From an uncultured Clostridia bacterium (GTDB taxonomy: Bacteria; Bacillota; Clostridia; Oscillospirales; CAG-272): 5,980 bases of DNA. A program made the translations under genes and the position numbers. The notes beneath the pieces were generated by a model. That model did not search any database. It was not told where the DNA came from and worked only from the letters and a program-made list of their open reading frames with translations. The stretch is taken from assembly GCA_947367285.1 (NCBI GenBank), contig CANBDB010000095.1, positions 1 to 5,980 of the forward strand, read 5' to 3'. Shown piece after piece: positions 1-5,406 of the stretch (position 1 is the first letter of the stretch; each line of letters begins with the position of its first letter).

Positions 1-44
1 ATGTAGACAAGCAATCAAAAAAATCGCAAAAATGGAGTTTCGAT

Positions 45-662
45 ATGAAAGAAAAGTTGAAAAGCTTACGTGAAAAATATTTGCCGTACGACGAGGTATC
101 ACTTCGCCGTCTTGCGCTTGCGACGACTTTTATGTTCTCGTGGATTCTCGTTTGGGCGCTTGTTTTTAAGCTCGGTAACGAGGTTTTATTGGTAGGAAAC
201 TACACCAACCTTAAAGATATGACACTCGAGGAGAGAATATTGTGGGACCTCATTCCGTTCAACTATCGCGGCGAGGGTGAATACAAGCTCAAGCTTATTA
301 TGGACACCGTTCTCAACTGCTTCGTTTTCGCGCCCCTTGGCGTAACGTTTTGCTACATTTTCAAAAAGGTGAACGTTTGGAGAAATGCGGCAATTTGTCT
401 TGCGTTTTCCATTGGCGTGGAACTTCTTCAGCTCGTTACAATTCTTGGTAACCCCGCGACCGAGGACCTTATCACAAATACAGTAGGTTGCTTTATCGGT
501 TTTGGGCTCTACCACCTCATTTTCAAGCGAATTTCGATTAAAAACAGTGTGAGAACCCTCGCGGTTGTAAACACCTTGCTCGCGATTGCCGGCATTTTTG
601 CGGTTGTCACCCTCGCAATGTCGGGCGAGACAATAATTGGAATAATTAGTAGAACGCTTTAA
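45..662 (+). CDS. VanZ-like family integral membrane protein
   Basis: Encodes 205 residues. A GGAG at 34-37 lies 7 bases before the ATG and supports this start. Hydrophobic stretches suggest about five membrane segments, near residues 23-42, 86-106, 114-134, 143-160 and 171-192. VanZ-family signatures are visible: D87-x3-N91 followed by F95-A-P-L-G99, then S122-x3-E126-L-L-Q129, then E140-D141-x3-N145-T-x-G148. The family is named after VanZ of the vancomycin-resistance cluster, which gives low-level teicoplanin resistance. Most chromosomal members have no known role, and nothing here (no vanA/vanX-type neighbours) points to glycopeptide resistance. The basic N-terminus (K/R-rich, residues 2-22) is expected to stay in the cytoplasm. 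The gene converges on the aldolase gene and ends at a shared terminator. Its promoter is outside the window or not recognisable in the 44 upstream bases. Family assignment is good; function is unknown. Confidence 0.85.
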   Translation: MKEKLKSLREKYLPYDEVSLRRLALATTFMFSWILVWALVFKLGNEVLLVGNYTNLKDMTLEERILWDLIPFNYRGEGEYKLKLIMDTVLNCFVFAPLGVTFCYIFKKVNVWRNAAICLAFSIGVELLQLVTILGNPATEDLITNTVGCFIGFGLYHLIFKRISIKNSVRTLAVVNTLLAIAGIFAVVTLAMSGETIIGIISRTL

Positions 663-668
663 TATACA

Positions 669-698
669 AAAAAAGAACCTCGGGTGAGGTTCTTTTTT
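669..698. terminator. Bidirectional intrinsic terminator between convergent genes
   Basis: A perfect 13-bp inverted repeat (669-681 with 686-698) encloses a 4-base GGGT loop. Its GC-containing core is GAACCTC/GAGGTTC, flanked by an A-run on the left and a T-run on the right. Read on the + strand the hairpin ends in a U-run, terminating the VanZ-like gene 7 bases after its stop. Read on the - strand it also ends in a U-run, terminating the aldolase gene about 15 bases after its stop. Confidence 0.93.
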
Positions 699-713
699 GT
701 TGGAATTATTGCT

Positions 714-1739
714 TTAAATAATCTCAGCGAGGGCTTGGATTTCTTCCTTTGTTGTGGCAAACGAGGTAGCAAAGCGGACAACGGTTCTACCATCGGGAAG
801 CTTTTCCCAGAAGCCGAAGCGACATTTTTCTCCTATTTTTGCCATTTGTTCATCATTCAATATGATAAACTGCTGATTCGTGGGCGAATCGAGGAAAAAT
901 TCATATCCGCGAAATGCGAAAAGCTTTTTGAGTTCCTCGGCGCGGTCGATAGCATTTTTACTTATATCAAAATAGAGATTATCTGTAAAAAGCGCTTCAA
1001 ACTGAACGCCCGTGAGACGTCCTTTAGCAAGCATTGCGCCGTGCTGCTTTGTTTGGGAGAGGAAGCGCTCGGGTGCTTCTCCCTTTTTGAACACCACTGC
1101 CTCGCCACAAAGCGCACCAATTTTTGTGCCGCCAATATAGAAAACGTCGCAAAGCCTTGCTATATCGGGCAAGGAGAGATCGCTCTCGCGGCTCATGAGT
1201 CCGTAGCCGAGACGCGCGCCATCAAGAAAGAGCTTCATTCCGTACTCGTCGCAAAGCGCACGAAGGGAAGTGAGCTCCTCCTTTGAGTAAAGAGTGCCGT
1301 ACTCGGTGGGGTGGGATATATATATCATTTTAGGAACGACCATCATTGCGTTATTTTCGTCGCTCCAAAAGTTTTTGAGGTAATCCTCAACGATTTTTGC
1401 TTTAAGTTTTCCGATTTCGGCTTCAAGCTCGATAACCTTATGTCCGGTGTACTCAATCGCGCCGACCTCGTGGAGCGCGATATGTCCCGTTTTTGCGGAA
1501 ATTACACCCTCAAAGCTCTTCAACATTGTTGAAATTACAACTTGATTTGCCTGCGTGCCGCCCGTGAGGAAATAGACCTCGGAGTCGGGGGAATTGCACG
1601 CTTTTTTTATTAGATTTTTAGCATTTTGGGTATGAATATCGTTGCCGTAGCCCGACATTACCTCGTTATTCGTTTTGATAAGTGCCTCAAGCACCTTTTC
1701 GTGCGCGCCAAGTATGTAATCGCTTTCAAAGGAGAGCAT
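714..1739 (-). CDS. Low-specificity L-threonine aldolase (PLP-dependent, beta-eliminating lyase family)
   Basis: Encodes 341 residues, the usual length for this fold-type I PLP enzyme. The family cleaves L-threonine or L-allo-threonine to glycine and acetaldehyde in the cytoplasm. Visible landmarks are: N-terminal S3-F-E-S-D-Y with G30-Y-G-N-D; the PLP phosphate loop T59-G-G-T-Q-A-N65; H90 in H-E-V-G-A, the position of the histidine that stacks on the cofactor; D173 in L-D-G-A-R-L, which binds the pyridine nitrogen, with R176; the Schiff-base lysine K206 in G-G-T-K-I-G; and R322 in V-R-F-A-T-S, a likely substrate carboxylate ligand. All key residues are present, so the enzyme is probably active. 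A GAGGT five to six bases before the ATG supports the start. The gene has its own near-consensus promoter (1767-1795), so it need not depend on sigK upstream. The name ltaE/ltaA is possible, but substrate stereospecificity cannot be read from sequence. Confidence 0.92.
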   Translation of the reverse strand: MLSFESDYILGAHEKVLEALIKTNNEVMSGYGNDIHTQNAKNLIKKACNSPDSEVYFLTGGTQANQVVISTMLKSFEGVISAKTGHIALHEVGAIEYTGHKVIELEAEIGKLKAKIVEDYLKNFWSDENNAMMVVPKMIYISHPTEYGTLYSKEELTSLRALCDEYGMKLFLDGARLGYGLMSRESDLSLPDIARLCDVFYIGGTKIGALCGEAVVFKKGEAPERFLSQTKQHGAMLAKGRLTGVQFEALFTDNLYFDISKNAIDRAEELKKLFAFRGYEFFLDSPTNQQFIILNDEQMAKIGEKCRFGFWEKLPDGRTVVRFATSFATTKEEIQALAEII

Positions 1740-1766
1740 AATTTTACCTCTTTTTCGTTTTTTTAC

Positions 1767-1795
1767 ATTTTAGCACATCCGCACGGCATTGTCAA
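1767..1795 (-). promoter_or_regulatory. Sigma-A-type promoter for the threonine aldolase gene
   Basis: On the minus strand, a perfect -35 TTGACA (1795 to 1790) is followed by a 17-base spacer and the -10 TAAAAT (1772 to 1767). TGC directly before the -10 gives an extended -10 element. Transcription would begin near 1760, leaving a leader of about 20 bases with the GAGGT ribosome binding site. This vegetative promoter separates aldolase expression from sporulation-controlled sigK just upstream. Confidence 0.85.
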
Positions 1796-1817
1796 TCAAA
1801 AAAAGTTTTTGGAGCTT

Positions 1818-2504
1818 TTACTGTTTCATTTTTTCGTAAAGCTTTTCGAGGGCGCTTTTTTCAAGACGGCTGACGTATGAACGCGAAATCCCGAGCTTCT
1901 CCGCTATTTCCTTTTGTGTCAGGGGTTTTCGCACACCTAAAACTCCGTACCGCATGGCGATAATTTGTCTCTCTCGCTCATCAAGGGAATTTTTCACAAA
2001 TCGCAGGGCTCGCTCAATCAAAATTTTGCGGTCAAACTCCTCGCCCAAGTCCTCATTAGTACTGATGACGTCCATGTACGTTAGCGGATTTCCGTCGCGG
2101 TCAACGTCGATGGTTTCTCCGAGTGAGACCTCGTTTGCGCGCTTCTTTTTCGAGCGAAAGTTCATCAAAATTTCATTTTGTATGCACCTTGAGGCGTAAC
2201 TTGAAAAGCGCGTGCCTGCATCTTCCTTGAAGGTATCTACCGCCTTGACAAGTCCTATCGTTCCTATTGAGGTGAGATCCTCGTGGTCAGGGGACGTGCC
2301 GTAATATTTTCGCACGATATGGGAAACGAGGCGCAAATTGTGCAAAATCAGTTTATCACGCGCAGCATCGTCGCCCGCGTGGAAACGCTCGAAATATTTA
2401 TTTTCCTCTTCCGCGGTGAGTGGGGGTGGAAATTTGTTGGGTGTAGAAACACCCAAAATAAAGTGATAAACATGAAGAATTATTGAGAAAATCAGACTCA
2501 GCAT
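1818..2504 (-). CDS. sigK: RNA polymerase sporulation sigma factor SigK, with pro-sequence
   Basis: Encodes 228 residues of a sigma-70 family factor. SigK directs late mother-cell transcription (cortex, coat) during sporulation. Region 2 spans about residues 47-118, with D76-L-T-S-I-G-T-I-G-L and the promoter-melting/-10 segment F100-S-S-Y-A-S-R-C-I-Q-N-E-I-L. Region 4 spans about 164-225, with a helix-turn-helix in 195-222 (G205-I-S-R-S-Y-V-S-R-L-E-K). The phrases H55-N-L-R-L-V-S-H-I-V and I-S-R-S-Y-V-S-R match SigK better than SigE. An N-terminal hydrophobic stretch (residues 2-19) precedes F25-P-P-P-L, the place occupied by the pro-sequence in Bacillus pro-SigK. The start at 2504 is chosen because GGAGG lies 6 bases upstream. 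An in-frame ATG at 2642 would add 46 lysine-rich residues with no family counterpart. The reading frame is unbroken, so there is no skin-type element. No convincing terminator follows it. Confidence 0.88.
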   Translation of the reverse strand: MLSLIFSIILHVYHFILGVSTPNKFPPPLTAEEENKYFERFHAGDDAARDKLILHNLRLVSHIVRKYYGTSPDHEDLTSIGTIGLVKAVDTFKEDAGTRFSSYASRCIQNEILMNFRSKKKRANEVSLGETIDVDRDGNPLTYMDVISTNEDLGEEFDRKILIERALRFVKNSLDERERQIIAMRYGVLGVRKPLTQKEIAEKLGISRSYVSRLEKSALEKLYEKMKQ

Positions 2505-2517
2505 AAAGTACCTCCGT

Positions 2518-2538
2518 CGCCTTTTTTGAGTAAAGGCG
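2518..2538 (-). repeat. Perfect 7-bp hairpin in the sigK leader, just before its ribosome binding site
   Basis: CGCCTTT (2518-2524) and AAAGGCG (2532-2538) are perfect complements around a 7-base loop. In sigK mRNA the stem would end 2 bases before the GGAGG at 2515-2511. If the tentative promoter at 2546-2573 is right, the stem would lie at the extreme 5' end of the message. There is no U-run after it on the minus strand, so it is not a terminator. A role in mRNA stability or translation is an inference. Confidence 0.5.
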
Positions 2539-2545
2539 GTGTTTA

Positions 2546-2573
2546 ATTTTATGCTGATTTTGCAAAATTTTGC
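2546..2573 (-). promoter_or_regulatory. Tentative sporulation (sigma-E-like) promoter of sigK, with repeats
   Basis: On the minus strand, CATAAAAT (2553 to 2546) resembles the -10 CATACAAT of sigma-E promoters, which drive sigK in Bacillus. Upstream, GCAAAAT (2573 to 2567), 13 bases away, is a partial match to the sigma-E -35. The match is moderate and the region is AT-rich, so chance is a real alternative. The upstream half overlaps a 10-bp-spaced direct repeat and a palindrome, reported as a finding. A start near 2540 would leave a 36-base leader. Confidence 0.35.
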
Positions 2574-2600
2574 TTGTACGGAGATTTTTATGTTATTTTT

Positions 2601-2622
2601 GGGGGATTTTTTATTATCCCCC
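2601..2622. repeat. GC-capped inverted repeat in the divergent sigK/mrnC control region
   Basis: GGGGGAT (2601-2607) and ATCCCCC (2616-2622) are perfect complements around an 8-base AT-only loop. The repeat lies in otherwise AT-rich DNA, about 30 bp upstream of the mrnC -35 and upstream of the tentative sigK promoter. Neither strand has a T-run directly after the stem, so it does not look like an intrinsic terminator. An operator for a dimeric regulator or a barrier structure are both possible. Confidence 0.45.
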
Positions 2623-2649
2623 CTAAAATTCTTCCCATCCAACTTCTTA

Positions 2650-2678
2650 TTGACATTTACAATTGCTTATGATATTAT
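2650..2678 (+). promoter_or_regulatory. Strong sigma-A-type promoter for the mrnC-ppi-flavoprotein-thiI-kinase operon
   Basis: A perfect TTGACA (2650-2655), a 17-base spacer and TATTAT (2673-2678) match the vegetative consensus. TGA directly before the -10 provides an extended -10 (TGnTATTAT). Transcription would begin near 2685, leaving a leader of about 30 bases to the mrnC ATG. No riboswitch or attenuator can fit in so short a leader. Confidence 0.85.
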
Positions 2679-2715
2679 TAATATAGAAAAATATGCTAAT
2701 TTAGAGGTGGAAAGT

Positions 2716-3120
2716 ATGGAAAAGGCGATTGGCGAGATCGGCACGGCGGCGCTCGCGTATCTCGGGGACAGTGTAATTGAAATTTGCGTCCGCGAGACAC
2801 TTGTTAAAATGGGCGTTTCCAGCGCTAAAAATCTTAACAGTGCGGCTCTTCGCTTTGTGCGCGCTGAAGCTCAAGCCGAGGCGGTAATGAAAATTTTGCC
2901 AATTCTCTCGGATGAGGAAAACGCGGCATACCGCAGGGGACGAAACATTGGTCACACCAATGTTCCCAAGTCCGCAACTGTCGGTCAGTACCGCATGGCT
3001 ACGGGACTTGAAGCGCTTTTTGGCTATCTTCACCTCAAGGGCGAGGGTGGGAGAATTAAGGAACTTTTCGCTCTTGCATTTGCAGACCAAATTAACGAGT
3101 TTACTAACAAGGAGAATTAA
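2716..3120 (+). CDS. mrnC: Mini-ribonuclease III (23S rRNA maturation)
   Basis: Encodes 134 residues consisting only of an RNase III catalytic domain, with no double-stranded RNA-binding domain; this is the hallmark and normal length of Mini-III. In Bacillus, Mini-III works as a dimer and cuts the double-stranded stem of pre-23S rRNA to give the mature ends. Visible motifs are L13-A-Y-L-G-D-S-V-I-E22 with catalytic D18, Y72-R-R-G-R-N77, and A95-T-G-L-E-A-L-F-G-Y-L-H-L107 with second metal ligand E99. The start at 2716 follows an AGAGGTGG site 5 bases away and lies about 30 bases after the predicted transcription start. Longer in-frame extensions would begin upstream of the promoter and encode non-family residues. 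It is the first gene of the operon, 2 bp from the PPIase gene. In Bacillus it sits between cysS and rlmB, so this context is different. Confidence 0.93.
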   Translation: MEKAIGEIGTAALAYLGDSVIEICVRETLVKMGVSSAKNLNSAALRFVRAEAQAEAVMKILPILSDEENAAYRRGRNIGHTNVPKSATVGQYRMATGLEALFGYLHLKGEGGRIKELFALAFADQINEFTNKEN

Positions 3121-3122
3121 AA

Positions 3123-3626
3123 ATGAGCAATCCAAAAATTAAAATTATAGTTGATGGCTTCGGTGAGATGTGTGCGGAGCTCTACCCTGACGTAGCACCA
3201 ATCACAGTTGAAAATTTCATGGGGCTTGTTCGCTCAAATTTCTTTGACGGACTTATTTTCCACCGTGTTATTCCCGGATTTATGATTCAGGGCGGCGGCT
3301 TTGACACAAGCTTTGAGCAAAAGGAAGCAAAATCTATCAAGGGCGAATTCCGTGCAAACGGCGTCAAGAACGATCTCAAGCACGAAAAGGGTGTTCTCTC
3401 CATGGCGAGAACCTCGGCTCCCAACTCCGCGTCGAGCCAATTCTTCATCATGCACGCGCGCTCACCCCATCTTGACGGACATTACGCAGCATTCGGCAAG
3501 GTTTACGAGGGACTTGAGGTTATCGACAAAATTGCGACGGTTCCCACAACCACAAGAATGTACTACTACGAGAACTGCCCTCGCAAGGACGTTGTAATCA
3601 AGACCATTGAGGAAATTAAAGAGTAA
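3123..3626 (+). CDS. Cyclophilin-type peptidyl-prolyl cis-trans isomerase
   Basis: Encodes 167 residues, a single cyclophilin domain. It catalyses cis-trans isomerisation of X-Pro peptide bonds. There is no signal peptide or lipobox, so it is a cytoplasmic foldase. Active-site landmarks are F46-H-R-V-I-P-G-F-M-I-Q-G-G58 with catalytic R48, M94 in S-M-A-R, S105-Q-F-F-I109, and H116-L-D-G-H-Y-A-A-F-G-K-V127. Position H116 corresponds to Trp121 of human CypA, the residue that favours cyclosporin A binding, so low drug sensitivity is expected. An AAGGAG at 3109-3114, inside the 3' end of mrnC, gives the ribosome binding site. The stop codon overlaps the next start by one base (TAATG), implying translational coupling to the flavoprotein gene. 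Confidence 0.94.
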   Translation: MSNPKIKIIVDGFGEMCAELYPDVAPITVENFMGLVRSNFFDGLIFHRVIPGFMIQGGGFDTSFEQKEAKSIKGEFRANGVKNDLKHEKGVLSMARTSAPNSASSQFFIMHARSPHLDGHYAAFGKVYEGLEVIDKIATVPTTTRMYYYENCPRKDVVIKTIEEIKE

Positions 3627-4231
3627 TGGCTAAGGTAACTTGGCGCGGCGGAGCGCTCATCTCTCCGCTTCCCCCAACAATGGTAAGCTGTGGCGATATG
3701 GAGAACTCCAACATCATCACGATAGGTTGGACGGGTATTACGAATACAATTCCACCGAAAACTTATATTTCGGTGCGTCCTAGCCGTCATTCACACGCGA
3801 TAATTAAGGAAAAGGGTGAATTTATTATTAATCTCACCCCCTCAAATCTCGTTAAAGAAGCGGACTACTGCGGAATCTACACGGGCAAAAAGGTAGATAA
3901 GTTTGCAAAATGCAAGCTCACAAAGGTGAAGGGAACAGAGGTCGACTGCCCAATGATTGAGGAGTGCCCCCTCTCCATTGAATGTAGAGTTACGGATATA
4001 ATCTCCCTCGGCTCGCACGATATGTTCATGGCGGATATTTTGTGCGTTCACGTTGACGAGTCCCTTATCGACAAGGAAGGAAAACTTCATCTCGACAAGG
4101 CTCATCTCACGGCCTATGCTCACGGTGAGTACTTTGAGCTTGGAAAGAAGATCGGAAGCTTCGGATTTTCCACCAAAAAGAAGAAAAAACACAAAAAAAC
4201 AACAACTCAGAAGGAAAAGACACAAAAATGA
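3626..4231 (+). CDS. Flavin reductase-like (flavoredoxin-type) FMN-binding protein with lysine-rich tail
   Basis: Encodes 201 residues. Residues 1-180 resemble the flavin reductase-like split-barrel family, which binds FMN and moves electrons from NAD(P)H or ferredoxin. Family-like features are the N-terminal P14-L-P-P-T-M-V-S-C-G segment, N29-I-I-T-I-G-W-T-G with T46-Y-I-S-V-R-P-S-R in the FMN-binding strands, E65-F-I-I-N-L, C82-G-x3-G-x3-D-K-F93 and G129-S-H-D-M-F-M-A-D. Residues 184-201 are an odd basic, low-complexity tail (K-K-K-K-K-H-K-K and further K/T/Q) coded by A-runs of 5, 6 and 7. The electron donor and acceptor cannot be inferred. The start overlaps the PPIase stop by one base; the end overlaps thiI by four bases (ATGA), and its A/G-rich tail carries the thiI ribosome binding site. 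The family call is good; the specific role is unknown. Confidence 0.85.
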   Translation: MAKVTWRGGALISPLPPTMVSCGDMENSNIITIGWTGITNTIPPKTYISVRPSRHSHAIIKEKGEFIINLTPSNLVKEADYCGIYTGKKVDKFAKCKLTKVKGTEVDCPMIEECPLSIECRVTDIISLGSHDMFMADILCVHVDESLIDKEGKLHLDKAHLTAYAHGEYFELGKKIGSFGFSTKKKKKHKKTTTQKEKTQK

Positions 4232-5406
4232 ATGAGGTTTTACTTTGTAAATACGGAGAGATAGTTCTCAAGGGTGCAAATCGCTCTTACTTTGAGGACG
4301 TTCTTTGCAAGGAATTGAGGAAAAAAGCTAAAAAGTGCGGTGAATTTTCAGTTTCACGCGCTCAAAGCACTGTTTATATTGAGCCGCTTGACGAGTTTTG
4401 CGATATGGATGCGATGCTCGCCGAGGCGCAAAAGGTATTTGGAATCGTAGCGATCGCTCGCGCTTATGTTTGCGAAAAATCCCTTGAGGATATTTCTCGC
4501 GCGGCAAGAGAGCTTATCGCACCCGAGATCAGAGGATACAAGACCTTCAAGGTTGAGGCGAAGAGAAGCGACAAGCGCTTTCCGCTTGATTCAATGGATC
4601 TCTCCCGCGAGATCGGTGGAGTTTTGCTCTCCGCAAATCCGCGCGTCAAGGTTGACGTTAAGAATCCCGAGATAATCGTAAAGGTTGAAATCCGCGAGCG
4701 CGCGGCGTACATCTACGCAGGCTGGCACAAGGGTGCGGGCGGCATGCCCGTCGGCACTAACGGAAAGGGACTTTTGCTCCTCTCCGGTGGAATCGACTCC
4801 CCCGTGGCGGGATATATGATGGCTAAGCGCGGTGTTAAGCTTGAGGCGGTGCATTTCGAATCCTTCCCCTATACAAGCGAGCGCGCTCTCCAAAAGGTGC
4901 TCGACCTCGCGAAGATCGTTTCCGACTATTCGGGCGACATTTACGTTCACATAATTTCTCTTACACATATTCAGGAAGAGCTTGTTAAGCACTGCGAAGA
5001 GGATTATTTTACGCTCCTTCTCCGCAGATATATGATGGCTCTCTCAAACAAGGTTGCCGCTCGTTATGATTGCGGCGCGCTCATCACAGGTGAGAGCGTT
5101 GGTCAGGTAGCGAGCCAAACAATGCAGGCAATCGGTGTTACCGACGCGGTTGCTGAAATTCCCGTTTTCCGTCCCTGCATAGGCATGGACAAGGAAGAAA
5201 TCGTGCAAATTTCAAGAAAGATTGGCGCGTTTGAAACGTCCATTCTTCCTTATGAGGACTGCTGCACGGTATTTACACCCAAGCACCCCAAGACCAAACC
5301 CACACTTGAAAAGGTAGTAGAGCAGGAGAACAAGCTTCCCTTCGACGAGCTTGTTGAGGAAGCATTTGCTACCATGAAGACGGTTAGAATCAGCCATGAC
5401 TGTTAA
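4228..5406 (+). CDS. thiI: tRNA uracil 4-sulfurtransferase ThiI (4-thiouridine synthesis), rhodanese-less form
   Basis: Encodes 392 residues. ThiI adenylates U8 of tRNA and inserts sulfur to make 4-thiouridine, a near-UV sensor; in some bacteria it also feeds sulfur to thiazole synthesis. The order is an N-terminal ferredoxin-like region (about 1-75, starting V4-L-L-C-K-Y-G-E-I-V-L-K-G), a THUMP RNA-binding domain (about 76-165), and a PP-loop ATPase domain (about 175-392). The last contains S186-G-G-I-D-S-P-V, T287-G-E-S-V-G-Q-V-A-S-Q and the cysteine motif E343-D-C-C-T346-347. E. coli ThiI is longer (about 482) because of a C-terminal rhodanese domain that this protein lacks, as in Bacillus. 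There, a dedicated cysteine desulfurase supplies sulfur; none is seen here. An AAGGAAAAG at 4211-4219 precedes the ATG, which overlaps the flavoprotein stop (ATGA). Its own end overlaps the next gene by 11 bases. Confidence 0.95.
   Translation: MNEVLLCKYGEIVLKGANRSYFEDVLCKELRKKAKKCGEFSVSRAQSTVYIEPLDEFCDMDAMLAEAQKVFGIVAIARAYVCEKSLEDISRAARELIAPEIRGYKTFKVEAKRSDKRFPLDSMDLSREIGGVLLSANPRVKVDVKNPEIIVKVEIRERAAYIYAGWHKGAGGMPVGTNGKGLLLLSGGIDSPVAGYMMAKRGVKLEAVHFESFPYTSERALQKVLDLAKIVSDYSGDIYVHIISLTHIQEELVKHCEEDYFTLLLRRYMMALSNKVAARYDCGALITGESVGQVASQTMQAIGVTDAVAEIPVFRPCIGMDKEEIVQISRKIGAFETSILPYEDCCTVFTPKHPKTKPTLEKVVEQENKLPFDELVEEAFATMKTVRISHDC

Noticed and set aside
1..44. End of an upstream gene at TAG (4-6), or a promoter with TAGACA at 4-9
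   Set aside because: Only a few bases are visible; no frame can be tested and no matching -10 lies at the right distance.
45..662. VanZ-like protein as a glycopeptide-resistance gene
   Set aside because: The family is widespread and mostly of unknown role, and no other van genes are present.
684..1286. Open 200-codon frame on the + strand opposite the aldolase gene
   Set aside because: It lies wholly antisense to a gene with complete PLP-enzyme motifs, begins inside the terminator region and has no family-like sequence or ribosome binding site.
1780..1845. Possible sigK terminator (bulged AGCTTT/AAAGCT stem and a T7 tract on the minus strand)
   Set aside because: The stem is short and bulged, its loop is long, and the T-run is not directly after it. 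It is too weak to call.
2505..2642. N-terminal extension of SigK by 46 residues from an ATG at 2642
   Set aside because: The extra residues are lysine-rich with no family counterpart, and they would be translated through the hairpin and putative promoter. The internal ATG at 2504 has a GGAGG at ideal spacing.
2539..2715. N-terminal extension of Mini-III from an upstream ATG
   Set aside because: It would begin upstream of the strong promoter at 2650-2678 and adds residues foreign to this compact family. The ATG at 2716 has a good ribosome binding site.
3301..3597. Alternative-frame open stretch within the PPIase gene on the + strand
   Set aside because: It overlaps a cyclophilin gene with a full active site; the translation is low-complexity R/S/T-rich, typical of a shadow frame.
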